From assembly GCA_003255025.1 (NCBI GenBank), contig QANY01002308.1:186001-250000 (forward strand): DNA of 64,000 nt, read 5' to 3'. Positions within the stretch are counted from its first letter, which is position 1. Every line of letters begins with the position of its first letter. The notes below the pieces were generated by a model, which searched no databases, was not told the origin of the DNA, and was given only the letters and a program-made list of their open reading frames with translations. The position numbers were made by a program, and so were the translations under genes. Source of the DNA: Datisca glomerata. Taxonomy: Eukaryota; Streptophyta; Magnoliopsida; Cucurbitales; Datiscaceae. Below, in pieces: positions 21,564 to 31,745 of the stretch.

Positions 21564-24500
21564 GTGATTCTGATTTCTTGATTAATAAACATAAACAATT
21601 ATTCTTATTTCAAATAGAAAAATTATAGTAGATGACTATTTTTTATTAACTTAAATGCAAGAATGGTCATTCACATGTATATATGTAAAATTGATCATTT
21701 TTGAGTTAAGTAAGTTTAAGTTAATTATGAACTTACTATTTTACCATTTCACTTGTTTTATAATCATCAAGAATAACTTCCAATCACTTTTATTTTTGTT
21801 TTCTTATGTTTGTTTATGGTATTTTCTCAAACTTTATTCAACTTGTTTAACTTGCTTCAAAAAAATATGTTCAATCTACAATAAATCTGCAGAAATCTTT
21901 AAAAATTCTTTTATATTCTTAGTTAGTTTTCATGTTATTTTTCACAATCTGAAATATGTAAAACGATTGTTTACCTATCATTAGAAAATTGTTTACTTAG
22001 CAGGAAGTCGTTTCAATTTTTTTTATACTCATCTATGAAAATGATTAACAGTAAAATTGAAGATGGTGTCTATCTTTTGCTCAACATTCATCAAATATAG
22101 AAGAATGATGAAAAATATGATACATTCGATTGATGAGCTAAATGCAATTAAACGAATAATGGATGTGCGGATTCCCCATTCTATTTTTATTTTTTTCACA
22201 AAAAATGAGAGAGAGAGTATGCGACGCACAAAAAAATGAAAGTAACTTTTTTTTGGTATAATGTGTTTTAAAAGAAATTATTTAAGAAAAGTGAGGAAAT
22301 ACCATAAATAAATATAAAAAAAATAATGGGAAATTATTTTTGGGGATACAAAAGTAAAATGGTAAAATAGTAACTTTAAAACTTCCTAACTTAAAAAGAG
22401 TAATTTTTTCATGCTGTTAAATTGATAGGTCATTTTTGCCTATAAGTTTTACAATGAGGTCATCTATGTCAAAAGCCTATTCAAATAATTTGATTATTGA
22501 AAGTTAACAAATAGATTAATCTGATTTCAGATTCAGTTTCTTGACCATTTTATTCTTTATTAAAAAGCGATTCAAACTTCATCCGATTTCAAATTCAAGT
22601 AAACATGTTATTTATGATATGTCAATCAATCGTAAGTTGATTTGTAAAATTATTTTAATTAGTGATAAAACAATAACTATAAAAAAGTTTAAAACGAAGA
22701 TGAGTAATTTCTGTAAGATTTAAACCAAGATGAAGAGAATATTATGTACATTTCATTTGAAATTATGAAATGCTTCCACTTATTGCGTCAACCACACATA
22801 AGAAATTGGAGGATTATGAAAACGTCGAAAAACAAGAGTGGATTATAAAAATGACTGAAAATTTTCTTTATAAAAATGGATGGAGTAAATAAATTAGTTT
22901 CCAAATTATACACGTGTAAAGTAACTAAATTTATTTATGCATTGTGTAGTTTTTATAGTTAAATTAATTAATCCCGCTATTTTCATAATGCACACCGGAA
23001 ATGTGACTTTTTTATGAATTTTTTTTTGTAAAAAATTACTCTAAAAGGAGTTGGGAGTTGTTACAAGAATAGTTAACATATGATTAAAGTATTTTTTAAG
23101 AAAATGTTAACGCTTGTTTGGAGATGTAGAAAGCCACACTTGAAAGTCAAACCATCTATTAGTGAAAAATAGAAAATTCCAAACATAGGCTTTTTTTATT
23201 AGTCTGTTATAGTTAGATAGAGGTAGTATGCTATCGTTCAAGTTTTCTCTTCCAGATCGGCTTATATAGAAGTGGCAAAAAAATGGTTGTTTTAGTTTTA
23301 GAAACTGAAAAGCTTTTGTTTTAATTTTTGCTCATTTTCTCAACCAAACCTAAATAAATAGTAATCATAATAGATAAGTCTGGAATATCAGCTGCAGTAT
23401 AGAATGTGTTAAATAGTAACGTATCAATAACACATTTTAAATATCCAAATTATGGAACTATAAATATATTATAAGTACTTTAAATATGTTATTAACGTAT
23501 CACTACTCAACACATTTTAAATATTCATGACCGGGCATTACGGCAAACTCTTCCATGATAGCGGAAGCAATAGTCTTATACAATGACGGGCACTCACTTA
23601 AAAAAATAAAAATTTGAAAAGTAAAAACGAAACATCACGGGATGAGAATCTGTACAACAAAAGAAGAAGATGGTTCTAAATTCGAATCAAAATCAAACCA
23701 GAAAAGGAAAAAGCAGAGGCAAATGAAGTGGGGGCCAAAGAAAGTTTCTTTGTCCCGTCTTTTGCTTTAAAGTAAAAATACCTAACCCCCAAATTTAACG
23801 ACTACAACGACTTTATATGACAAGATTATTAATAAATTAGGAAGTAATGAAAATCAAGTGCATGATTCAAGTAGCTATAATAGTTGGATTAGCAGTCTCA
23901 ACAGTTTTTAAGCGTTGTGTGGTTAAATTTAAACGACTTAAATCAGATGACACTTAATGGTCAAATTGACCACGCAGTTAGTTTATGCACATTGTAAAGG
24001 ATCCACATCCCACGTAGCATAATTTAAGAAAAGTTTTTCAAGAAGTGAGATCTTTTCGTTGAAACGAAAACTACCTGACAAGAACATTGAACGAAAATTC
24101 AACGTTACCCATATTTTCTAAATATCTGATAGATAGATGTTAAGTGATTGAAATCACGTGAATTCGACTTGCACAAATTGGCTTACATTAATAAACTTAC
24201 TCTAACAAATATAATGCTTAGATTTAACCCCTCTCATAATAGCAAAAACAAAAACAAACAAAGTGGATAACTATATTGATGTGCTTAAAATCAAATCTAG
24301 AAACCGAAACCTTTCTTGGGCAGTGTTCCATTTTCTATAGTATATCCTTTGTTTGTTCTTCATGCACAGTAATATCTCTTTTTCCATGAATCTTCTCAAA
24401 ACTTAGCTGTCAATCAAGCTTTGAATTTGAATGCAGCTAATTATAACTCCAAGAGTTAAATACTTTCCAAGGCTCTGCTGTTGTAGCTTCTGCAAGAGAG

Positions 24501-24696
24501 ATCCTATACTCTCGAAGTCTACTGCAGAATAAATCCTACCATAATTTTGCACACGCAGAACCCATTCAGAACAGTTTCCATGACAGTGCTTTAAGAGATT
24601 CAAGTCAGATTAAGATGATGGAGCAAAAAGAAAGATGTACTAAAAATGTTCTTTAGACCCAGTTGAGAGCTTCACATACAGTCCCACAATGCTCAA
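21564..24696. other. AT-rich intergenic region
   Basis: I see no supported gene. ORFs at 21655-21984, 22029-22239 and 22541-22723 are low-complexity readings of AT-rich DNA. A direct repeat, 'aacgtatcannnn..cacattttaaatat', occurs at about 23418-23445 and 23493-23521. Bases 24300-24696 are presumably the 3' UTR and downstream DNA of the CLE25-like gene. Confidence 0.5.
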
Positions 24697-25572
24697 TTAG
24701 ATTCGACCGGGTGGCTGTCTAAACTTCACTGCCTTCCTGAAATTGACAATAAGACATACATTCATTAGCTTGAAGAGACGAGAGAGAACCACTTCTTTAG
24801 ATTGAGATCAAACTAATAATGTTTCAGAACAAAAGAGCTATCTATGTGTCGCCCTCCCTATATTAAAGTGGTTCCCCCATAGAAATAAAAGAATAAATTG
24901 ATTAAAAGATTTCGATAGAGAGAAACAGTCATCAACTTCAACACCTTCAATCAGTAGTTTGATGACTCTTTCAGTCATTTAGACTATAAAAACAACCTGA
25001 TAAACAGCTAATGGAGTTGATTGACATCATACGCTTAATAGGTTCAAACAATGAACCAAACAATACAATATAAATCGAAGGCAATTGAAGAAGACTAATA
25101 GTAAATATACATTTTCGGGCAAGATAATGAAAAGCTTTCTCTACCATTCCCGTTATGAACAAAATGGTAGATAATTTTGTGTTTACAGAGTTCACCGTTA
25201 TGTCAAAAAACAAAAAACTTGATATTCTTCTTCAAGTCCCATTTTTTCTTTTTTCCTGTCTGGGTTGGGGCCTTGTCCTAGATAGTTTAAGTCTGTCCAG
25301 AGTAGTATTCCATTGAAAAGTGAAAATATGTACCTGTTGTGGATGGGATCAGGTCCAGTCGGTATTCTTCTCCTGCTGACATGTTTGAAACCAGAATGCC
25401 AATTGAAAACATTCTTGTCTTTTCTAAACAAATACCAGTGCACGAGGATCTCAGTTGATGGAACTTTCACTGTTTTGGTAGCATGGCTTGCAAGGACTCC
25501 ATTGTACAAAAAGCAGACGATACCCACAAATATAAGAGTCCAAAATAGAGCGCTCAAGCTGCCATTCCTCAT
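24697..25572 (-). CDS. CLE25: CLE25-like peptide hormone precursor (two exons)
   Basis: Exon 1 is 25572-25334 and exon 2 is 24736-24697; the intron is GT-AG (597 bp). The 92-residue product has a hydrophobic signal segment (about 8-28), a variable propeptide and a 12-residue CLE motif, R-R-I-P-T-G-P-D-P-I-H-N, at 68-79. The motif has the two prolines (71, 74) that are hydroxylated in mature CLE peptides. The intron falls in the codon right after N79. Exon 2 adds a basic tail (KAVKFRQPPGRI). CLE peptides are secreted and act on LRR receptor kinases; in Arabidopsis CLE25 moves from root to shoot in dehydration and acts in phloem development. The 'GPDPIHN' ending and the gene order beside BIR2 and the RsmD-like gene point to CLE25 rather than other CLEs. 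No in-frame upstream ATG fits better. Confidence 0.92.
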
Positions 25573-27392
25573 AACTTTTCCCTATCTCTGTCTTACAAGT
25601 TTGTACCCAAGAACAATGGCCGGCCATTCGAAACAGGGAGAGAAGAATCACTTAACACAAGCATTTCAGAGTTGGGAAGAGAAATATAAATTCTGATTCT
25701 CAGACAACAACTACAAGAAAGAATATGGAGGGCCTGATTTTGTAACATGGCAGGCAGGTGAGGATGATTGTTTCTATTTAAAGACAGACGGAGACATTAT
25801 TCTGTGTGCATATATGCACATCCAAGTGTTGGAGAGGATTTTTCCGGTAAAAGACAGAAAAGTTGTGATGTGGCAAATTTATATATTATACAGGTCCAAA
25901 CAAGTTGTCTTTAACTTTTGGCTTTGTAATACATACAGCTGCCATGCAAAAGGGCACCTACCTATTCACCTCCTGCCTATCTACAGCAGAGATTGCAGTT
26001 TATTTCAGACAGTATCCCAGTCAGTATAAAGTAATGGTCTTTATTTCAGAATGACCTCTAAAAGTAGTGCAGTTTCAGTGATGTGGCTGTTTCGATAATT
26101 GAATAATAATGTCTATCACTCTTCCTCAGTCATATGTGAAATTATAGCCTGTCAGCTTATTGGTCCAAATCGAAAGGACTTCTGTCAAACAGTTTACAAC
26201 AGGGGTCCAGTAGATATTAGACAAATAATTCTTTACAAAAGAAATTAAAAAGAATCAGAAGTAATAACTACACGTGCTATATCAGAGTGGAGAGAGCATG
26301 AAATTCAACGAAACTACGAACGAAAGTATCAGCATATTAGGCTTTACCACCCTGAAATGGTGGGAGATGCTTATAATCGTGGAAACATGAATTATAATAA
26401 ATCCATCATCAAAACACATCACAACTTTAATTTAAGACAACGATTTGGTCAGCTCTTTTTGAATCTATCGACATACACATAAACTTGCGCATCCAAATTA
26501 TTTGAATAGATATACATATTCCCAGAGCTCGGTTGAATAAAAACATGCATTCCCCAAGAGCATTTCTTGATGCAAGGATGCCTTATTTCCTTTAGTCTTT
26601 TCCATTTTACAAGCATCTCCTTTCTATCTTCTAGAAGAGAGAAAATATACTTTTTCTTTTAAAACTCAATGTATCATCCCAGTCCCGCAACCCTTTAAAG
26701 CTAAATCCCCTACTCTTTATGTGATTCTTGCTTTTGGACATTATCCCTTCAAACAAGCATCAGCTAATTTTAAGGCATACGACAGGTATGTAAAATGGGC
26801 ATACCTTTTGTTTTCAAGAGTGAATTCCTTTGTTAGGAAGCCAACACCCTTTTTATGTTAAAACTTGTAAGACAATCAGATCAGTAGACTGCATACCATC
26901 GAAAATAACAAGAATCCCACATGCTCAGAGTAATAGGAACAGACAAGAAAGTCAATGAAAAAATGTACATCCATTAAATGACTATTAAAATACAGTTTAC
27001 TCACTGATGTACACAAAATAAGGAACTGACGAATGAAATCGTCCATGGACTCCTTGCGTCAATTCAAACTGACCCTCAACACACACTGGTTCGGCTCGAG
27101 CTTCTTATCCTTGTTAATGTGAGAACTTTTTCTGTCGGTAAAGGGATGGAGAGGAATAATCATTTCCCAAATACTTGAGCAAATTATATTTGATCCTCTG
27201 GTGATGAAAAACAATAATTCAGTATTGAAGCCAATGCACATTGCTTCTGAAAACAATTTCCAGGAGAACATATTCAGGAATTTGTTGAAGTGATGCAGCA
27301 TTTTACTGCTGGAAGGTTTCAGTAAGGCAATTTACTCTTATGCAATCAGCAATGGCCCTAGCACGCTTCAGTCAACTTCTACAGCTACTTTC
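25573..27392. other. Intergenic DNA between the CLE25-like and methyltransferase genes
   Basis: This should hold the CLE25-like promoter (right of 25572, minus strand) and the 3' UTR of the methyltransferase. Minus-strand 'ctatttaaag' (about 25775-25784) is a weak TATA candidate some 200 bases before the CLE25-like ATG. ORFs at 25814-26029 and 27059-27301 have no domain I recognise. Confidence 0.45.
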
Positions 27393-30300
27393 TTAGGCAA
27401 GTTTATCTTTCTTCTTCTTATCCGCCCACTTGGGTCCATATATCGCCATGTGTGTCCGGCCAAACCGTCGATCAGTTATCTGCAATTAGGCATCAGATAA
27501 ACCCATAAAACAGCATATATATTTAGACTATAATGAGTTTTCTTTTTCCTGTCTTTTTTCTTCTTTTGGAGTATGCAAGGAACAAATACAATTTTGGCCT
27601 CATAAATCACTTCTAAATTTATTGAAATCTGATAATGTAATACCACTACAACATCAATGATATACATGGTCATGAGCCATGCCAGAAGAGAATAAGTTCT
27701 TTTTAGGTGTTTAATTGCACGAAAGAGGGATGGTTGCAGGCATAGTTGCACTGGATTGTGGCTGGTAGTTAGGTAGAGTCACCTATGTACTGTATAGTCC
27801 ATCGCTTCACTTTCTACAAAACTTGATCTCCAAATTTAAAAACTCACTCAAATTTGATCATTGCAGGCAAGACATCATAGATGTTAGTTTTGTTTCATAA
27901 TAATATGCAGAAATTCATATTCTTCGAATTACCTTCACAAGGCACCCACATGAATCCAGCATGTCAGTTCTTAATGCATATTCCACCACCTAGAACAGAA
28001 AAGATGTAAAATTAAGAAAATTTAGAACAAATAACATGAATAGGCTCATTTTGGATTGATGTAGAGGAATAAGCAAATTACAATGAAGGTATTTTCTCCA
28101 ACCAAGGCTGACTTAGAAATTTGCTCCATGAGTACTCCATAATCAACTTGTGTGTATGGGGGAGTAACACTAATGTAGTCAAACGGCCCACGCCCATCTT
28201 TACCTAGACCCAGAGAGGAAACGTGAGTTTTGGATGCTACAGGGACAGGAGGACAATTATAATCGGACATGTAAACGGCATTCAGAAATGAATTTGACCA
28301 GTCAAAGCAGATATGCCTCCATCATTGCTGTTAGCCTATAACTAAGCTGTATATGCATATTCAGTTGCATTGGGATATACAGCATGTTCTAACATCAGTC
28401 TTCAAGCATATGACATGCATCTACAGCTGTAGGGCATGCTCAAAGTACCCACGTTTTTTAGAAGTTGGGAGACAACACTTGGTAGTTAGTTCAAAACTTC
28501 AAATCATCACTTTATGCTCTTGTGCATGTAAGAAAAGAAATGAAAATTCTGGCGTTGAATCAGAAAAGAGGTTAGGTTACTGTCCACCATTTGATCCTTC
28601 ACACCGTTCAGAAGCTTTAAATCTGATCAAGGTTCAGTATCAGTCAGTAGTTGTAGACCAGTTCCAGTAAACTCTGGGTCATGAAAAATATAAAAACATA
28701 CTTTCTTGTCCTAAAGCCATTGGCATGTTAAGATTCATAGGTGAACCATGCTAAAGTCAACGTACTGATAGATGCTATGAAAGAAGCCGATGATTTATAC
28801 CCTTCCTTTAGATCCTTTGATCATCAACTTCTAATTATGTCTATTTCTTCATATGACTTTAGAGAGTCACGCAATTCATCAACTCCTTGAGGGTCAGACC
28901 TGACATGCACTTATGATTGTTTTCAAGGTGAAGGGATCACGGGTTAGAACTCATAGAAGGAGGTCACATACCGACTAACCGTTCAGCACGCTCTATGAAA
29001 TCTTCAACACGGACAGTATGAATAACTGAAGCATCAAGAAAGCCAGTATACTCTAAATTTGGACATAAAACATCTGAAACAACCCATGGATCCATCTCAA
29101 CAAAATGTACCTGAAATTGCCAACTTAAGGCATTCATGAATATGAATAAAGATAACAAGCACAATAATTAAGTGAAAGCATTCATAGACAATGTTAGTGC
29201 AAATTCCGGGCCTCAAATAGATTTCTTATTTCACCATAAATCAGATGCTACTTAATTATCATATATTTAGCTCCAACACATAGTGTCAACATTTAGTACC
29301 TCAGAACATCCACGGCTAATAGCTTCAATACCAACAGATCCTGTGCCACTATACAAGTCTAACCAGCGGCCAGGTCTTAAAGAGGAAGCACAGCCACCAG
29401 CAACCTAAACATATAGAATGTATTATAATATATCCGAAGAAAGTGCCAAGAATCACTGTGGTCCAACTGATTGTCCACCAATATCAAACATCAATTACTT
29501 CAAAATTTTCAATGATCTCCAGTTGTTTGCAGGAGTAGACCCAGTACAACAAACACAAAATTTCTACTTTTACCTGCAATATATCAAAGGCTGCCCCTTT
29601 CACAACTTCCATCATCGGCCTTACATCCATACCCTTTGGAGAGAGCAACTTCTTTCTTCGGGCCTTTCCCGCAAGCACCTACGATGAACAATGCGTTGAT
29701 GGATCGTTATCAGAAGAGACATTGGAATGTTGCGAAATTGAATGTATTTATATCTTGAAGATAAGACAATTTGGCCATCGTATAGTATTTTAGTGGCTAT
29801 CTTACTTATCTTAAGCAATGCCATTTATGAAACATTAAGAATTGCCTCCCACAGACATGATTTTGCTATTAGTTATCCTCTGCCTACTTAAAGGATAATA
29901 TAAAAATGAAAAGGAATACGTCAAATGGACCAAATGCATGCCTGAAGTAACTTATGGGTTGTCCGTGGCGGTTTAGAGTCAGCTTCCGGGACTTGCTTGC
30001 CTCTTCCTGTCTTTTGCACTTCTTTTCTTCTTCTGCTCTAGTAGCCATATTACATCAAACGGAAACAAGAAAAGAATCAAATTTTAAACTTCAAACTAAA
30101 AGGAGCAGTGATGGTGCTCTAGAATATGCATGACTTGATGAAGATTTAGTTCAGGAATGGAAGATGCTCCACGGAAAGACTTGGTTCAGTTAAGATACAT
30201 TTCTCGTTTCCTGGGGAAGCAGAAACACAACATAAAGCAGAAGATTCATAGTTTCGTTTTTCATTTTCAATTTTCCCTTTTCGGTTTTCTCAGCAGCTAA

Positions 30301-30604
30301 TTTGCTTCTCACCTTAGGATCGAGACCATATCGCTCCAACAACTCCTTCTCGCTCAATGTTTCGTTCCTCGATTCTGAAATTCAGAACCTCACTTAAATA
30401 CCAAAGAAAGTAAAATTTTCATTCAAATTTGTAGTGAAAGCTAATGTTGAACTCACTGTTAGAGAACACAATAATAGACGCCGGTGGATAAGTGCTCGGT
30501 CTGGCGCATATATTGATAAGAGAAAGAGTATGAACATATGAAGGCACACGAGTAACAATATCGGCTCGGACAGGAGGAAGACTTGGGAAAGAAGAGAGCG
30601 CCAT
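27393..30604 (-). CDS. RsmD-like rRNA (guanine-N2) methyltransferase, probably chloroplast (nine exons)
   Basis: Exons on the minus strand: 30604-30457, 30374-30313, 30037-29942, 29678-29574, 29404-29300, 29110-28972, 28203-28082, 27989-27933, 27479-27393. All join in phase and give 306 residues. The N-terminus is Ser/Pro/Arg-rich with few acids, like a plastid transit peptide. A basic linker (71-105) precedes the RsmD fold: 'RRKKLLSPKGMDVRPMMEVV' (about 106-127), the AdoMet motif 'LDLYSGTGSVGIEA' (152-165), the acidic 'VEMDPWV' (176-182) and 'TPPY' (232-235), where bacterial RsmD has DPPY. Bacterial RsmD methylates one guanine of 16S rRNA; a chloroplast rRNA target is inferred. The intron after exon 3 has a GC donor (CAG/GCATGC). 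The gene corresponds to Arabidopsis AT3G28460 as I remember it. Confidence 0.92.
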
Positions 30605-31243
30605 TTTTAGCTTGAAGGAATTGGCGCCGTATTAGCAGAATGCAAGAGTAAATTGGAGAAGATAGAAAAATATCCGTCGGATGTAACAGGGAAATCACAG
30701 CTCTAGCCTGTGTTAGTTTGGGCCAGCATGACTGTAACTAACCACTCTTTAGGCTGGGTTTAGATCCTGGCCTTATTCGTTGCTTTTGGGCTCAATCACT
30801 TGAAGAATGAGAAGGTGGATCGTGGTCCTGGGCAATTCGAGAATCCCGCAGTTAACAGTTCGAGTACTGTCAGTTGGTAATTTGGCCTTTCTTAGATTTT
30901 TTTGTTAAAATTAAATTACAAATTCTAAAATAAATGAAAATATGATTTGAATTCATGATCTCTAAGATATATATGTGAAGATTTAATCAACTACATCAAT
31001 CTAACTTATCAACAACTTAGATCTGATGATTTTATAGGATAAATTGTTCATTTAAATGAGCTTTCAAATTTCATTCGTACAATTATTTTTTGACAGGAAA
31101 ACACCAAAGTGTTTCTCTTTTACAAGATAATGATACACACATGTGAACATGACTTATTTTAATGGTGTGTCTAGTCTAATAAAATGAGTGAATCCCTTAA
31201 AAATAATAAATAGATTTCACATTGGCGCGAAACAGCGGAAACC

Positions 31244-31482
31244 CCACGTGCTTCCAATTGTTTATTTTTATTTGTATTTTTTGTCAAAACGTGCTCTCAA
31301 TTGTTTGAGTGAGTCAGAGAGAGAACACGTGCTGAGATCTAACACAGTGACATCCAATTTTGACTACTATACACAACATGATAATCGCGTAGACAAGCCT
31401 TAAATCACACGGTTCTAAAGCACCCAACCCACTCCACGCGCCTTCAACTACCTACTTTAATGCAAACGTGGGAAACCACGTA
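31244..31482. promoter_or_regulatory. Cluster of five ACGT-core (G-box/ABRE-like) motifs
   Basis: CCACGTGC at 31244-31251, AACGTGC at 31288-31294, ACACGTGC at 31325-31332, ACGTG at 31466-31470 and CCACGTA at 31476-31482 lie within 240 bases, 145-380 bases upstream of the TATA box. bZIP and bHLH factors bind such cores, and clustered copies are typical of ABA- or light-responsive promoters. Function is inferred from motif density only. Confidence 0.5.
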
Positions 31483-31625
31483 CGCCGTTGGATCAAGGAC
31501 TAAATACAGCCGTGGGACCCTGGAAATGCATGATATCCAATTGTTTACATGATTATCGACCTGAGTATTTACGCTCTGCAACTCAACTTTCGCGATTCTC
31601 GAAGCAGGCCTCGACGACTCGGCGA

Positions 31626-31633
31626 TATAAATA
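31626..31633 (+). promoter_or_regulatory. TATA box of the CW14-like gene
   Basis: TATAAATA lies 113 bases before the ATG at 31746, which leaves about 80 bases of purine-rich 5' UTR (gagagagggacagaggg). Spacing and sequence suit a plant core promoter. Confidence 0.7.
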
Positions 31634-31745
31634 AGAAAAAGACGATGAAACAGTAGCTATTGTGGACTGAGGCTTTCCTCAGACCGATTGATTAATATTA
31701 ATTTATAGAGAGAGGGACAGAGGGAGAGAGAGGGAGGGAGGGAGG

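Larger units (their letters stand above)
30605..31745. other. Divergent intergenic promoter region
   Basis: This 1.1 kb separates the divergent methyltransferase (-) and CW14-like (+) genes. It holds an ACGT-core cluster and a TATA box (separate entries). Positions 30890-31180 are AT-rich and look like unrelated insert DNA. I see no ORF worth calling. Confidence 0.6.

Noticed and set aside
24403..24603. Separate small gene beyond the CLE25-like stop
   Set aside because: It lies where the 3' UTR is expected, has no recognised motif and no conserved start.
27059..27751. ORFs at 27059-27301 and 27476-27751 (minus)
   Set aside because: The second overlaps the last intron of the methyltransferase; the first is in its 3' flank. 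Neither has a domain.
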